A stretch of DNA of 64,000 nt from Vibrio superstes (GCF_003569005.1 NZ_BCUR01000004.1:2683633-2747632), one strand, 5' to 3'; positions 51,833 to 60,893 are shown, numbered from the stretch's first letter. The notes: a model not told the origin generated them from the letters alone. A program made the numbers and translations.

Positions 51833-51870
51833 CCGGGCTTGCGCTCAAGCCGTCACTCGGCTACGAAAGG
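51812..51870 (-). pseudogene. Broken tRNA-Leu 3' end with T-loop insert
   Basis: Minus strand: TAGCCGAGTGACGG, insert CTTGAGCGCAAGCCCG (51834-51849; CTTG pairs CAAG), then GTCAGTCCGCCCACTGGTAC and CA, matching the 3' end of the intact tRNA-Leu, followed by a copy of its trailer terminator. No 5' half is present. Confidence 0.8.
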
Positions 51871-51891
51871 ATTTAAACTCTCTAGAAACGA

Positions 51892-51925
51892 CGAAAGGTC
51901 GCTATAAATAGCGACCTTTCGTTAT
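51892..51925. terminator. Perfect 15-bp hairpin inside the tRNA-Leu trailer array
   Basis: CGAAAGGTCGCTA, loop taaa, TAGCGACCTTTCG, then TTATTTTT on the plus strand. The T-run suggests it terminates rightward transcripts; a copy sits at 51671-51704. Confidence 0.7.
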
Positions 51926-51928
51926 TTT

Positions 51929-51978
51929 TGCACGGGTCGGCGGAGTTGATGGTCCGACTCTCGGGCGCCACTCGGCTA
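51929..51978 (-). pseudogene. Older broken tRNA-Leu 3' end, proximal copy
   Basis: Same sequence as 51708-51757: minus strand TAGCCGAGTGGCG, insert CCCGAGAGTCGGACCA (51950-51965), then TCAACTCCGCC and GACCCGTGCA. It follows the trailer terminator of the intact tRNA-Leu. Confidence 0.7.
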
Positions 51979-51993
51979 ACCCCTAGATACAAC

Positions 51994-52020
51994 AAAGCCC
52001 CAACTTTCGTCGAGGCTTTA
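51994..52020 (-). terminator. Trailer terminator of tRNA-Leu
   Basis: Minus strand AAAGCC-T-CGAC, loop GAAA, GTTG-G-GGCTTT, then GTTGT. The stem is complete with one T-G pair; the T-run is poor. Confidence 0.7.
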
Positions 52021-52032
52021 TCTTTCAAATAA

Positions 52033-52117
52033 TGGTACCGGTGGGCGGACTTGAACCGCCACGCCCGAAGGCAACGGATTTTGAATCCGTCGTGTATACC
52101 AATTTCACCACACCGGC
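52033..52117 (-). tRNA. tRNA-Leu(CAA)
   Basis: 85 nt class II tRNA with a long variable arm (TTGCCTTCGGGCGT), anticodon loop TTCAAAA (CAA), T-arm GGCGG-TTCAAGT-CCGCC and encoded CCA. The acceptor GCCGGTG/CACCGGT has a G-T first pair. Confidence 0.96.
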
Positions 52118-52144
52118 ACTGCATACCTCTTAGGTACGTTTTGC

Positions 52145-52172
52145 ATTATACGTAAGCCGAAGGGGCACGCAA
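52145..52172 (-). promoter_or_regulatory. Promoter of tRNA-Leu
   Basis: Minus strand TTGCGT (52172-52167), 16-bp spacer, TATAAT (52150-52145), about 28 bp before the tRNA. The leader contains the small inverted repeat TACCT/AGGTA. Confidence 0.8.
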
Positions 52173-52309
52173 GGGCAAATATTGTAATTATGATTCGTTC
52201 GCATGTTTTTTAGACATGGATGCCACTTTTTTACACTGAATCTCTTTGCAGTCAGGCAACAAATGGCTATTCTGAGCCACAAAATACAATGATTAGAACT
52301 TCAAAACGA

Positions 52310-52786
52310 ATGAATTCACAAAACTCTCTACCTAAAGCAGGCTTAATGCGACGTCTTGGGGCTTGGCTTTATGACGCACTAATTGTGATTGCTATTGAGA
52401 TGATGGCGGCCGGTGTTGTCGTTGCAATCTTTGAAGCATTAGTTGCAGCGGGCCTAATGGATTATGGTCAATACATTGATGTCAGTGACTATCTTACTCA
52501 GCACCCACTATGGAGTGTTCTATTCACTTCCTACCTAGCCATCATCTGGATTGGATTCTTTGTGTATTTCTGGACTAAAGCAGGGCAGACACTGGGAATG
52601 CGAGCTTGGAAGCTAAGAGTACAAAATAAGGACGGCTCACTCATTAGTGTGACTCAAGCTTGTATCCGCATTGCAACCTCAGCCTTTGGTTTGAGTAACT
52701 TAGCGGTTCCAGTCGATACTGAAAAACGCGGTTTCCACGATATCTGGGCAAAAACTGAGGTGGTAGTATTACCTAAGGCTATCTAA
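52310..52786 (+). CDS. RDD family membrane protein
   Basis: A 158-residue membrane protein with the RDD pattern: LPKAGLMRRLGAWLYDALIV opens the domain (Arg-Asp signature), hydrophobic helices at about residues 20-45 and 70-95, and TKAGQTLGMRAWKLRV in the C-terminal half. Function of the family is poorly known; some members act in ion exchange. The start is uncertain: MNSQNSLPKAG at 52310 is chosen, ATG 52289 is possible; neither has a clear ribosome site. It converges with lptG across a bidirectional terminator. Confidence 0.85.
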   Translation: MNSQNSLPKAGLMRRLGAWLYDALIVIAIEMMAAGVVVAIFEALVAAGLMDYGQYIDVSDYLTQHPLWSVLFTSYLAIIWIGFFVYFWTKAGQTLGMRAWKLRVQNKDGSLISVTQACIRIATSAFGLSNLAVPVDTEKRGFHDIWAKTEVVVLPKAI

Positions 52787-52811
52787 TACCAATCGTAGTA
52801 AATAACTGGCC
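52786..52811 (+). repeat. Solo end of the 162-bp MITE-like repeat
   Basis: ATACCAATCGTAGTAAATAA and CTGG match the end of the copy at 34023 (ATACCAATCGTACAAAATAA, CTGG). Only one end remains; it overlaps the last base of the RDD stop codon. Confidence 0.65.
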
Positions 52812-52815
52812 CATA

Positions 52816-52849
52816 AAAAAAGGATGGCAAATTTGCCATCCTTTTTTAT
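52816..52849. terminator. Bidirectional terminator between the RDD gene and lptG
   Basis: AAAAAAAGGATGGCAAA and TTTGCCATCCTTTTTT form a perfect stem with A- and T-runs on the two sides. Confidence 0.92.
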
Positions 52850-52858
52850 TTGTTTCGT

Positions 52859-53929
52859 TTAAAGCTTACGCCTCAACAACATAATTGCCACCAGCATAAA
52901 GGCGACGCTCGGAGCTAGGGCTCCCCACATGGGTGGGATTTGATAAACAACACTCAAAGGCCCAAAAAACTCTGACGAGATATAAAAAGAGAATCCCGCA
53001 ATAACTCCAGAAAGTATCCTTGCCCCCATGGTCACACTACGCAGCGGTCCAAACACAAAGGACAGCGCCAACATCATCATTACCGCAATGGATAAGGGCT
53101 GGGTTATCTTCCGCCAGAAGGCCAGCTCATATCGAGAGGCGTCCTGCTCTGAGTCTTTAAGGTAGGTGACATAACTGTAAAGCCCTGACAAAGACAACTC
53201 CTCAGGCTTAACCGTTACAATCTCAAGCCTTTCTGGCGCTAGCGTGCTCTGCCACTCCAGTTTACTTTGCTTGCTTTTACCAATCTCGGTTTCGTTGGTA
53301 TACAAGGTTGTAGTGACGTTATTCAAGGTCCAAATATTGTCACCCTTGTAGTCCGCACTTTTCGCAAACAGACTGCGCATCAGGTCTTTATTTTCGTCAT
53401 ACTCCCAAATGTTTATGGCCGTTAACTCTTCACCATTCACTCGGCCAATATAGATAAAGTCGTTGGCATCTTTTGCCCAAACACCTGCTCGAGTTGATAC
53501 CATTTGCCCACCAGAAACTGAGATGGTTCTTAGGTCACGCGCCATTTTCTGCGCCTGCGGAGCACCCCACTCACCTAACAGCATGACCATCATCATTAGC
53601 GGCAGTGCTGTTTTCAGTACCGACATGCCGATGTTCACTTTGGAGTAGCCCGAAGCCTGCATTACTGTTAACTCTGAGCTTGTCGCCAAGGTTCCCAATG
53701 CAATCAATGCACCTAGTAAGGCTGCCATAGGGAAGAACAGTTCGATATCGCGAGGCACACTCAACAATACAAAGTAGAGTGCATGCAACAAGTCATAAGT
53801 ACCACGTCCAACTTTACGCAGCTGCTCAACATATTTGATGATGCCAGACAAGCCCACCAAGGTAACTAAACAGATAGTGGTGGTACCGATAATGGTTCTG
53901 CCAATGTATAAATCTAGAATCTTAAACAT
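52859..53929 (-). CDS. lptG: LPS export ABC transporter permease LptG
   Basis: A 356-residue inner-membrane protein of the LptB2FG machine that pulls lipopolysaccharide out of the inner membrane. Three N-terminal helices (first: RTIIGTTTICLVTLVGLSGI), a periplasmic beta-jellyroll region at about residues 130-265, and three C-terminal helices near 270-355. MARDLRTISVSGGQMVSTRAGVW matches LptG. The start codon abuts the lptF stop without a spacer, so the two are translationally coupled. Confidence 0.96.
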   Translation of the reverse strand: MFKILDLYIGRTIIGTTTICLVTLVGLSGIIKYVEQLRKVGRGTYDLLHALYFVLLSVPRDIELFFPMAALLGALIALGTLATSSELTVMQASGYSKVNIGMSVLKTALPLMMMVMLLGEWGAPQAQKMARDLRTISVSGGQMVSTRAGVWAKDANDFIYIGRVNGEELTAINIWEYDENKDLMRSLFAKSADYKGDNIWTLNNVTTTLYTNETEIGKSKQSKLEWQSTLAPERLEIVTVKPEELSLSGLYSYVTYLKDSEQDASRYELAFWRKITQPLSIAVMMMLALSFVFGPLRSVTMGARILSGVIAGFSFYISSEFFGPLSVVYQIPPMWGALAPSVAFMLVAIMLLRRKL

Positions 53930-55030
53930 CTAGGCAGCCCTCTTTTGGCGAATCTTATCTTTCCAGCGACGTACCGGTAAACTATCCATTGAATTAAGCA
54001 CTAACCCCACTACCAATAAACCAATATTCATCGGCCACATCCCTACTACTTCGGATATCTTGCCATCTTCAATCGCCGACTTTGCAGCACTGATAGACAT
54101 AAAGTACGCCAAATAAAACAGAATAGCGGGTCCCATTTTAGCAAAGCGACCTTGTCGAGGGTTTACCGCAGAAAGCGGGATAACCACAAGGGTGAGCAGC
54201 GGAATACAAATAATCAAACTGAAACGCCAGTGGAGCTCAGCCTTTGCTCGCTTATCCGGATTGTTCCACAGTTGAATCGTAGGTAGCGCCTCAAAGTCTC
54301 GCCCTTTAGGCTTGACCTCACGCAGACCAATTAACGCGTCGTACTCATCAAAGTCCGTTCTCATATAGTCCAGCTGAGTGGGTATCCCCTCCCATCGCGT
54401 ACCATTAAACAAAGTTAAGATCTGACGACCGTCAGACAACTCTTGTGCTAGCCCAGAATCTGCAAATGCAACGCTTGGGCGAATCGAACCTTCACCAACA
54501 GTTTGTGCAATAAAGACGTTAGTCAGTCGTTTATCTTTCAACTCATCGATAAAGACTACTGCAGTACCATCGGGCGTTCGCTGGAACTGACCTTTCTGCA
54601 ATAGCTCAACGCTAGTGTCAGCCGCCAAATCCTCCATTATCTGCGCTTCTTTATCTTGCGCCCAAGGCGAGAAGTACAAAGAGTTAAACGCAGCAACACC
54701 AGAAGTAATAAGTGCCAGATACAAAGCAGCCTGAATCAGGAACTTGTTCCCGATCCCTGTTGCATTCATAACGGTTATCTCACTTTCAGCGTACAAGCGG
54801 CCAAAAGTAAGCAAAATACCAATGTATAAACTCAGCGGTAGCATTAACAAGCCCATAGCGGGCATGTTCAAACCAACCACTGTCATGATAAGTCTGGCGG
54901 GAATATCGCCATTTGAGGCTTCGGCCAACACACTGATAAATCTTTGGCTTAAAAAGATTAAAAACAGTACGAAAAAGATGGCCAGCTGACTCTTGATTGT
55001 CTCGCGGATCAAATATCTAACAATAATCAC
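53930..55030 (-). CDS. lptF: LPS export ABC transporter permease LptF
   Basis: A 366-residue inner-membrane partner of LptG. N-terminal MIIVRYLIRETIKSQLAIFF, the helix FVLFLIFLSQRFISVLAEAS, a periplasmic domain at about residues 125-265, and the helices LIICIPLLTLVVIPLSAVNP and beyond match LptF. It is transcribed divergently from pepA over about 220 bp, an arrangement conserved from E. coli to Vibrio. Confidence 0.96.
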   Translation of the reverse strand: MIIVRYLIRETIKSQLAIFFVLFLIFLSQRFISVLAEASNGDIPARLIMTVVGLNMPAMGLLMLPLSLYIGILLTFGRLYAESEITVMNATGIGNKFLIQAALYLALITSGVAAFNSLYFSPWAQDKEAQIMEDLAADTSVELLQKGQFQRTPDGTAVVFIDELKDKRLTNVFIAQTVGEGSIRPSVAFADSGLAQELSDGRQILTLFNGTRWEGIPTQLDYMRTDFDEYDALIGLREVKPKGRDFEALPTIQLWNNPDKRAKAELHWRFSLIICIPLLTLVVIPLSAVNPRQGRFAKMGPAILFYLAYFMSISAAKSAIEDGKISEVVGMWPMNIGLLVVGLVLNSMDSLPVRRWKDKIRQKRAA

Positions 55031-55249
55031 GCTAAAGTCCCTATAAGCTCGGATGCAAAACTTGTATTTTTACAGGAATCGCTATAATTTCTGATTGAAC
55101 CTTTTATTTTTCAATTTTTCTGACTAATCGATAATCAATTAACTTGCTTACGCTCATTGAGTAAACATAGCTCTTGACCAAGATTCAACAAGTTAAGCAG
55201 TTATTATCTAACATTTATTGTGGTTTGTCTTCAGGATGTAGGAGTAGGC

Positions 55250-56758
55250 ATGGAGTTCAGTGTAAAAAGTGGTAGCCCAGAGAAACAACGTAGCGCATGC
55301 ATCGTTGTTGGGGTGTTCGAACCACGACGCCTTTCACCAGTTGCAGAACAACTGGATAAAATCAGTGATGGATACCTAAGTTCACTGCTACGCAGAGGCG
55401 ATCTAGAGGGTAAACCCGGTCAAATGCTGTTATTGCATCAAGTACCAGGCGTGTTATCCGAACGTGTTCTGTTAGTTGGTTGTGGTAAAGAGCGTGAGCT
55501 TGGCGAGCGCCAGTACAAAGAAATTATTCAAAAAACCATCAGCACGCTAAACGAAACAGGTTCAATGGAAGCAGTTTGCTTCCTGACAGAGCTTCACGTT
55601 AAGGGACGCGATACCTACTGGAAGGTGCGCCAAGCAGTAGAAGCAACACATGATGGTCTTTACACTTTCGATCAGTTTAAAAGCAACAAACCAGAGACAC
55701 GCCGTCCACTGCGCAAGCTGGTGTTCAACGTGCCAACACGCCGTGAACTCAATATCGGCGAGCGCGCGATTAACCACGGTCTAGCAATAGCATCGGGTGT
55801 TGCCGCTTCTAAAGACCTAGGCAATATGCCACCAAACGTGGCCAACCCAGCTTACCTAGCCTCACAAGCACGCCGTCTAGCGGATGACTATGAAACGGTC
55901 ACCACTAAGATTATTGGCGAGCAAGAAATGGAAAAACTGGGCATGACCTCTTACCTAGCGGTAGGTCGTGGCTCGCACAACGAATCTATGATGTCGGTCA
56001 TGGAGTACAAGGGTAACCCTGAGTCAACCGCTAAGCCTATCGTGCTGATCGGTAAAGGTTTAACCTTTGACTCAGGCGGTATCTCTCTTAAGCCGGGTGA
56101 CGGCATGGATGAGATGAAGTATGACATGTGTGGTGCAGCGAGTGTCTTCGGCACAATGAAGGCCCTTGCTCAACTGAACCTACCTATCAATGTGGTTGCC
56201 ATCCTTGCAGGTTGTGAAAACATGCCAGGCAGCAACGCATACCGTCCAGGTGATATTTTAACGACCATGTCAGGTCAGACAGTTGAAGTATTAAACACGG
56301 ATGCAGAGGGTCGATTAGTTCTGTGTGACGCGCTAACTTATGTCGAGCGTTTTGAACCAGACTGCGTTGTTGATGTTGCCACCCTAACGGGTGCGTGTGT
56401 CATTGCCCTTGGACATCACATTAGTGGCGTTATCTCAAACCACAACCCATTGTCTCATGAGCTAGTGAATGCTTCTGAGCAATCAGGTGACCGAGCTTGG
56501 CGTTTGCCGATGGCAGATGAGTATCAAGAGCAGATTGCTAGTCCATTTGCGGATATGGCAAACATCGGTGGCCGCCCAGCCGGCACTATCACTGCGGGTT
56601 GCTTCCTTTCTCGCTTCACCAAGAAGTACAACTGGGCTCACCTAGATATCGCTGGTACCGCTTGGAAGTCAGGCGCAGCAAAAGGCTCAACAGGTCGCCC
56701 TGTTTCGCTATTGGTTCAGTTCTTACTAAACCGTAGCGGACAAGAAACCGAAGAGTAA
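55250..56758 (+). CDS. pepA: Leucyl aminopeptidase PepA
   Basis: A 502-residue hexameric M17 aminopeptidase; in E. coli it also binds DNA for Xer recombination and carAB control. The signature NTDAEGRLVL, the metal/catalytic GLTFDSGGISLKPGDGMDEM and the GGRPAGTITAG segment are present. The start MEFSVKSG at 55250 follows GTAGGAGTAGGC; a GTG/ATG start ten codons upstream is less likely. Divergent from lptF, followed by holC in the conserved pepA-holC-valS order. Confidence 0.97.
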   Translation: MEFSVKSGSPEKQRSACIVVGVFEPRRLSPVAEQLDKISDGYLSSLLRRGDLEGKPGQMLLLHQVPGVLSERVLLVGCGKERELGERQYKEIIQKTISTLNETGSMEAVCFLTELHVKGRDTYWKVRQAVEATHDGLYTFDQFKSNKPETRRPLRKLVFNVPTRRELNIGERAINHGLAIASGVAASKDLGNMPPNVANPAYLASQARRLADDYETVTTKIIGEQEMEKLGMTSYLAVGRGSHNESMMSVMEYKGNPESTAKPIVLIGKGLTFDSGGISLKPGDGMDEMKYDMCGAASVFGTMKALAQLNLPINVVAILAGCENMPGSNAYRPGDILTTMSGQTVEVLNTDAEGRLVLCDALTYVERFEPDCVVDVATLTGACVIALGHHISGVISNHNPLSHELVNASEQSGDRAWRLPMADEYQEQIASPFADMANIGGRPAGTITAGCFLSRFTKKYNWAHLDIAGTAWKSGAAKGSTGRPVSLLVQFLLNRSGQETEE

Positions 56759-56793
56759 TAGCCTCAATACTGTGTGCTAACCTAAATTAAGTA

Positions 56794-56818
56794 ACGCCTC
56801 CTTCGGGAGGCGCTTTTT
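56794..56818 (+). terminator. Intrinsic terminator of pepA
   Basis: CGCCTCC, TTCG tetraloop, GGAGGCG, C, TTTTT. It overlaps the beginning of the holC leader. Confidence 0.88.
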
Positions 56819-56831
56819 ATTGAGAAAGAGC

Positions 56832-57287
56832 ATGTCTATAGCCACCTTCTACTTGATTGAACCCAACAGTGTTGCCGACTCAGAGCAAGGCTTTCGTGAT
56901 TATGTCTGCTACCTAGTTAGACATTTCACCAAGCAAGGCGCACGCATCTATCTGAATACCAAAGATAAACAGCATTCAGACATCTGGGATGACTATCTAT
57001 TTCAGCTTGATGGTGCAGACTTTATTGCCCACAACTTAACGGGCGAAGGTCCCAGGCAAGGCACTTCAGTCGAGATTGGCAGTGGTTCAACTCAACTTAA
57101 TCGCAGTCGTAATATTGTCATTAATCTGGCTGAAGATAATACAAACTTTGCGGGAATAGTGTCTCAAGTGGTAGACTTCGTGCCTTGTGATGAAAAAGCG
57201 AAGCATGTCGCCCGAGAAAGGTATAAAATTTACCGTCAGGCAGGCTATCAAATGCAGACAATATCCATTGCAGAACTGAACAAATAA
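56832..57287 (+). CDS. holC: DNA polymerase III chi subunit
   Basis: A 151-residue clamp-loader subunit linking the polymerase III holoenzyme to single-strand binding protein. SIATFYLIEPNS at the N-terminus, RIYLNTKDKQHSDIWDDYLFQ and DFIAHNL are the recognisable family segments. Start ATG 56832 follows GAGAAAGAG; a TTG at 56820 is in frame but unlikely. It lies between pepA and valS, as in other gamma-proteobacteria. Confidence 0.92.
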   Translation: MSIATFYLIEPNSVADSEQGFRDYVCYLVRHFTKQGARIYLNTKDKQHSDIWDDYLFQLDGADFIAHNLTGEGPRQGTSVEIGSGSTQLNRSRNIVINLAEDNTNFAGIVSQVVDFVPCDEKAKHVARERYKIYRQAGYQMQTISIAELNK

Positions 57288-57382
57288 ACCAAACTTCATA
57301 GCTAAAGCATTTATCAACTGGCGGTTGATAAACCCTTAATTTATGCAGTTTGCCATCAACCAACTATCCATGTAAGAGCATT

Positions 57383-60244
57383 ATGGAAAAGACATATAAC
57401 CCACAATCTATCGAACAAGATCTTTATAAGACTTGGGAAGAAAAAGGCTACTTTAAGCCACACGGCGATACCACCAAAGAATCATACTCAATCATGATCC
57501 CACCGCCGAATGTCACGGGTAGCTTGCACATGGGGCATGCATTCCAAGATACCATCATGGATACGCTTATCCGCGCTGAGCGAATGAAGGGCAAAAACAC
57601 CCTTTGGCAAGTGGGTACCGACCATGCAGGTATTGCTACTCAAATGGTTGTTGAGCGCAAGATTGCGGCAGAAGAAAACAAGACCAAGCACGACTACGGC
57701 CGTGAAGCTTTCATTGACAAGATCTGGGAATGGAAAGCTGAGTCTGGCGGCACTATCACCAAGCAGCTTCGTCGCCTTGGGGCTTCTGTAGACTGGGATC
57801 GTGAGCGATTCACTATGGATGACGGCCTATCAGCGGCAACTCAAGAAGTCTTCGTTCGTCTATACGAAGAAGATCTTATCTACCGTGGTAAGCGCCTAGT
57901 TAACTGGGATCCAAAACTACACACTGCAATTTCAGATCTTGAAGTTGAGAACAAAGACAAAAAAGGCTTCATGTGGCACTTCCGCTACCCGCTAGCAAAT
58001 GGTGCTACGACGGCAGACGGTAAAGACTACATCGTTGTTGCGACCACTCGTCCAGAAACAATGCTGGGTGATACTGGTGTTGCTGTAAACCCAGAAGATC
58101 CTCGTTATAAAGACCTTATTGGTCAACACATTGAACTGCCAATCGTAGGTCGTCTAATTCCAATCGTAGGCGATGAGCATGCGGACATGGAAAAAGGCAC
58201 AGGTTGTGTGAAGATCACTCCTGCTCACGACTTTAACGATTATGAAGTTGGCAAGCGCAACAGCCTTCCAATGATCAACATCCTAACGTTCAACGCTGAT
58301 ATTCGTGATGCTGCTGAAGTATTCAATACCAACGGTGAAGAAAGTGATGAATACAGCACTGAACTTCCAGCTAAATACCACGGCATGGAGCGTTTTGCAG
58401 CTCGTAAGGCTATCGTTGCTGAATTTGAAGAACTTGGCCTTCTTGAGGAGATCAAAGATCACGACCTAACCGTTCCTTACGGTGACCGTGGTGGTGTAGT
58501 TATTGAACCAATGCTAACGGACCAATGGTACGTGCGCACTGCTCCTCTAGCTGAACCAGCTGTAAAAGCGGTTGAAGACGGTCAGATTCAATTTGTACCT
58601 AAACAGTATGAAAACATGTACTTTGCGTGGATGCGTGATGTGCAAGACTGGTGTATCTCTCGTCAGCTTTGGTGGGGCCATAGAATCCCAGCATGGTACG
58701 ACAACGATGGTAAGGTTTACGTAGGTCGCACTGAAGAAGAAGTTCGCGAGAAGAACAACCTAGCGCCAGTTGTAGTACTGCGTCAAGACGACGACGTTCT
58801 AGATACCTGGTTCTCTTCTGCACTGTGGACTTTCGGCACGCAAGGCTGGCCTGAAGATACTGATGCACTGAAAACATTCCACCCATCTGAAGTTCTAGTA
58901 TCAGGCTTTGATATTATTTTCTTCTGGGTTGCTCGTATGATCATGATGACCATGCACTTCGTGAAAGACGAAGACGGCAAGCCTCAAGTACCATTCAAAA
59001 CCGTATACATGACCGGCCTTATCCGTGATGAAAACGGCGACAAGATGTCTAAATCGAAGGGTAACGTACTTGACCCAATCGATATGATTGATGGTATTGG
59101 TCTTGAAGAGCTCGTTGAAAAGCGTTGTGGCAACATGATGCAGCCTCAACTAGCGAAGAAGATCGAAAAGAACACTCGCAAGACCTTCGAAGATGGTATT
59201 GAACCTTACGGTACTGATGCTCTGCGCTTTACTCTAGCAGCAATGGCCTCAACAGGCCGTGACATCAACTGGGACATGAAGCGCCTAGAGGGTTACCGTA
59301 ACTTCTGCAACAAACTGTGGAACGCAAGTCGCTATGTTCTGATGAACACAGAAGACCAAGACTGCGGTTTTGCACAAGATGCAGAACTAGAGTACTCAAT
59401 CGCTGACAAGTGGATTGAATCTCAGTTTGAACTTACTGCGAAAGAGTTTAACGCTCACCTAGACAACTACCGTCTAGACATGGCAGCGAACACGCTTTAC
59501 GAGTTCATCTGGAACCAATTCTGTGACTGGTACCTAGAGCTTACTAAACCTGTTCTTTGGAAGGGTACAGAAACTCAGCAGCGCGCAACACGTCGCACGC
59601 TAATCACGGTTCTTGAGAAGACTCTGCGTCTTGCTCACCCTGTTCTTCCTTACATCACAGAAACAATCTGGCAGAGCGTGAAGCCGCTTGTTGACGGTGT
59701 AGAGGGCGATACCATTATGACTCAAGCTCTGCCTCAGTATGACGCAGCTAACTTCAACCAAGAAGCGCTTGATGATATTGAATGGGTTAAAGCCTTCATT
59801 ACTAGCATCCGTAACCTGCGTGCAGAATACGACATTGCTCCAAGCAAGCCACTAGACGTAATGCTTAAAGCCTCTGATTCAAGCGACGTAGTTCGCCTAG
59901 AAGCAAATAAGGCCGTGCTTATGTCTCTAGCCAAGCTTGAGAACATCACTGTTCTAGAAGATGGCGCAGAGACTCCAGCATGTGCAACGTCTCTGGTTGG
60001 TAAGTCTGAGCTTATGATCCCAATGGCTGGCTTGATTGACAAAGACGCTGAACTTAACCGTCTAGCGGGCGAAATCAAGAAGACTGAAGGTGAGATCAAG
60101 CGTATCGAAGGCAAGCTAAACAACCAAGGCTTTGTTGCGAAAGCACCGGAAGCGGTTGTTGCTAAAGAGCGTGAAAAGCTTGATGGTTACAAAGAAACAC
60201 TGACTAAACTCGCTGAGCAGCAAGCGACCATCGCTGCGCTGTAA
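57383..60244 (+). CDS. valS: Valyl-tRNA synthetase
   Basis: A 953-residue class Ia synthetase. The HIGH motif appears as PPNVTGSLHMGHA at about residues 41-53 and the KMSKS loop as KMSKSKGN; the editing domain has TTRPETMLGDTGVAVNP; the C-terminal coiled-coil arm (ELNRLAGEIKKTEGEIKRIE) binds tRNA. Start at 57383 (MEKTYNPQSIEQDLY) follows GTAAGAGCATT. A hairpin TTTATCAAC / GTTGATAAA lies in the holC-valS gap. Confidence 0.98.
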   Translation: MEKTYNPQSIEQDLYKTWEEKGYFKPHGDTTKESYSIMIPPPNVTGSLHMGHAFQDTIMDTLIRAERMKGKNTLWQVGTDHAGIATQMVVERKIAAEENKTKHDYGREAFIDKIWEWKAESGGTITKQLRRLGASVDWDRERFTMDDGLSAATQEVFVRLYEEDLIYRGKRLVNWDPKLHTAISDLEVENKDKKGFMWHFRYPLANGATTADGKDYIVVATTRPETMLGDTGVAVNPEDPRYKDLIGQHIELPIVGRLIPIVGDEHADMEKGTGCVKITPAHDFNDYEVGKRNSLPMINILTFNADIRDAAEVFNTNGEESDEYSTELPAKYHGMERFAARKAIVAEFEELGLLEEIKDHDLTVPYGDRGGVVIEPMLTDQWYVRTAPLAEPAVKAVEDGQIQFVPKQYENMYFAWMRDVQDWCISRQLWWGHRIPAWYDNDGKVYVGRTEEEVREKNNLAPVVVLRQDDDVLDTWFSSALWTFGTQGWPEDTDALKTFHPSEVLVSGFDIIFFWVARMIMMTMHFVKDEDGKPQVPFKTVYMTGLIRDENGDKMSKSKGNVLDPIDMIDGIGLEELVEKRCGNMMQPQLAKKIEKNTRKTFEDGIEPYGTDALRFTLAAMASTGRDINWDMKRLEGYRNFCNKLWNASRYVLMNTEDQDCGFAQDAELEYSIADKWIESQFELTAKEFNAHLDNYRLDMAANTLYEFIWNQFCDWYLELTKPVLWKGTETQQRATRRTLITVLEKTLRLAHPVLPYITETIWQSVKPLVDGVEGDTIMTQALPQYDAANFNQEALDDIEWVKAFITSIRNLRAEYDIAPSKPLDVMLKASDSSDVVRLEANKAVLMSLAKLENITVLEDGAETPACATSLVGKSELMIPMAGLIDKDAELNRLAGEIKKTEGEIKRIEGKLNNQGFVAKAPEAVVAKEREKLDGYKETLTKLAEQQATIAAL

Positions 60245-60262
60245 TTGCAAGTAGTTGAATAG

Positions 60263-60294
60263 AAAGGGTTGACGAGAGTCAGCCCTTTTTTTGT
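60263..60294 (+). terminator. Intrinsic terminator of valS
   Basis: AAAGGGTTGAC, loop gaga, GTCAGCCCTTT then TTTT. Further on, TTCTGGATCAAGTCCAGAA (60371-60389) is a REP-like palindrome. Confidence 0.88.
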
Positions 60295-60447
60295 GTCTGC
60301 TGTGCCTTGCTGGTTGACTGTATCGAGTGTGTAGTGAGTCATTGGTCTAGAGAGGCTTCGTAGTTTCTAAGGTTCTGGATCAAGTCCAGAATGATGGGCT
60401 AAATACCTTCATCGTTTTTCCCTATCAAACTAATCAGAAAATAACCA

Positions 60448-60476
60448 TTGACCAAATGAGAATAATTATCAATACT
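60448..60476 (+). promoter_or_regulatory. Promoter with overlapping Fur-box-like sequence
   Basis: TTGACC (60448-60453), exactly 17-bp spacer, AATACT (60471-60476). The spacer contains AATGAGAATAATTATCAAT (60455-60473), close to the Fur consensus GATAATGATAATCATTATC. Repression by Fur with iron, and induction on iron shortage, is inferred for the gene downstream. Confidence 0.7.
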
Positions 60477-60509
60477 ATTCTCAATAAGAAAAACACTATA
60501 GGTTCAATC

Positions 60510-60893
60510 ATGAAAAAGACACTTAGCTTTGCAGTATTACACTTCTCAATAGCCTTCACCGTAGCTTACGTTCTTACTGGTGATGTGATTCTAGGTAGTC
60601 TAATTGCAATGATTGAGCCTAGCGTTAACACAGTGGCATTTTACTTTCATGAAAAAGTTTGGAACTCAGTGCCTTATCTAAAAGCAAAGCAAGCGTTCTC
60701 ACAGATTAAAACCACCAGTTTCGCCATTGTTCATTTTAGTGTTGCGTTTACTGTAGTGTACCTAATCTCTGGAGATGCTTTGGCGGGTGGCTTGCTGGCT
60801 TTAGTCGAACCCACCATTAACACGGGTGCTTACTACTTTCATGAACGCGTATGGCGCAAATACTTCGCTCAACCAACACTTAGCCACGCTTAA
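60510..60893 (+). CDS. DUF2061 protein with two internal repeats
   Basis: A 127-residue membrane protein made of two copies of the DUF2061 unit: about residues 2-50 (TLSFAVLHFSIAFTVAYVLT, then IEPSVNTVAFYFHEKVW) and 65-115 (TSFAIVHFSVAFTVVYLISG, then VEPTINTGAYYFHERVW). Each unit has two hydrophobic helices. No biochemical role is known to me. Start ATG 60510 follows ATAGGTTCAATC; an upstream ATG at 60456 lies inside the Fur-box-like sequence and adds no homology. The promoter suggests iron regulation. Confidence 0.88.
   Translation: MKKTLSFAVLHFSIAFTVAYVLTGDVILGSLIAMIEPSVNTVAFYFHEKVWNSVPYLKAKQAFSQIKTTSFAIVHFSVAFTVVYLISGDALAGGLLALVEPTINTGAYYFHERVWRKYFAQPTLSHA

Noticed and set aside
51619..52124. 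62- and 80-codon minus-strand open frames sharing a repeated peptide
   Set aside because: They are translations of the tRNA-Leu trailer duplication and of tRNA-Leu itself.
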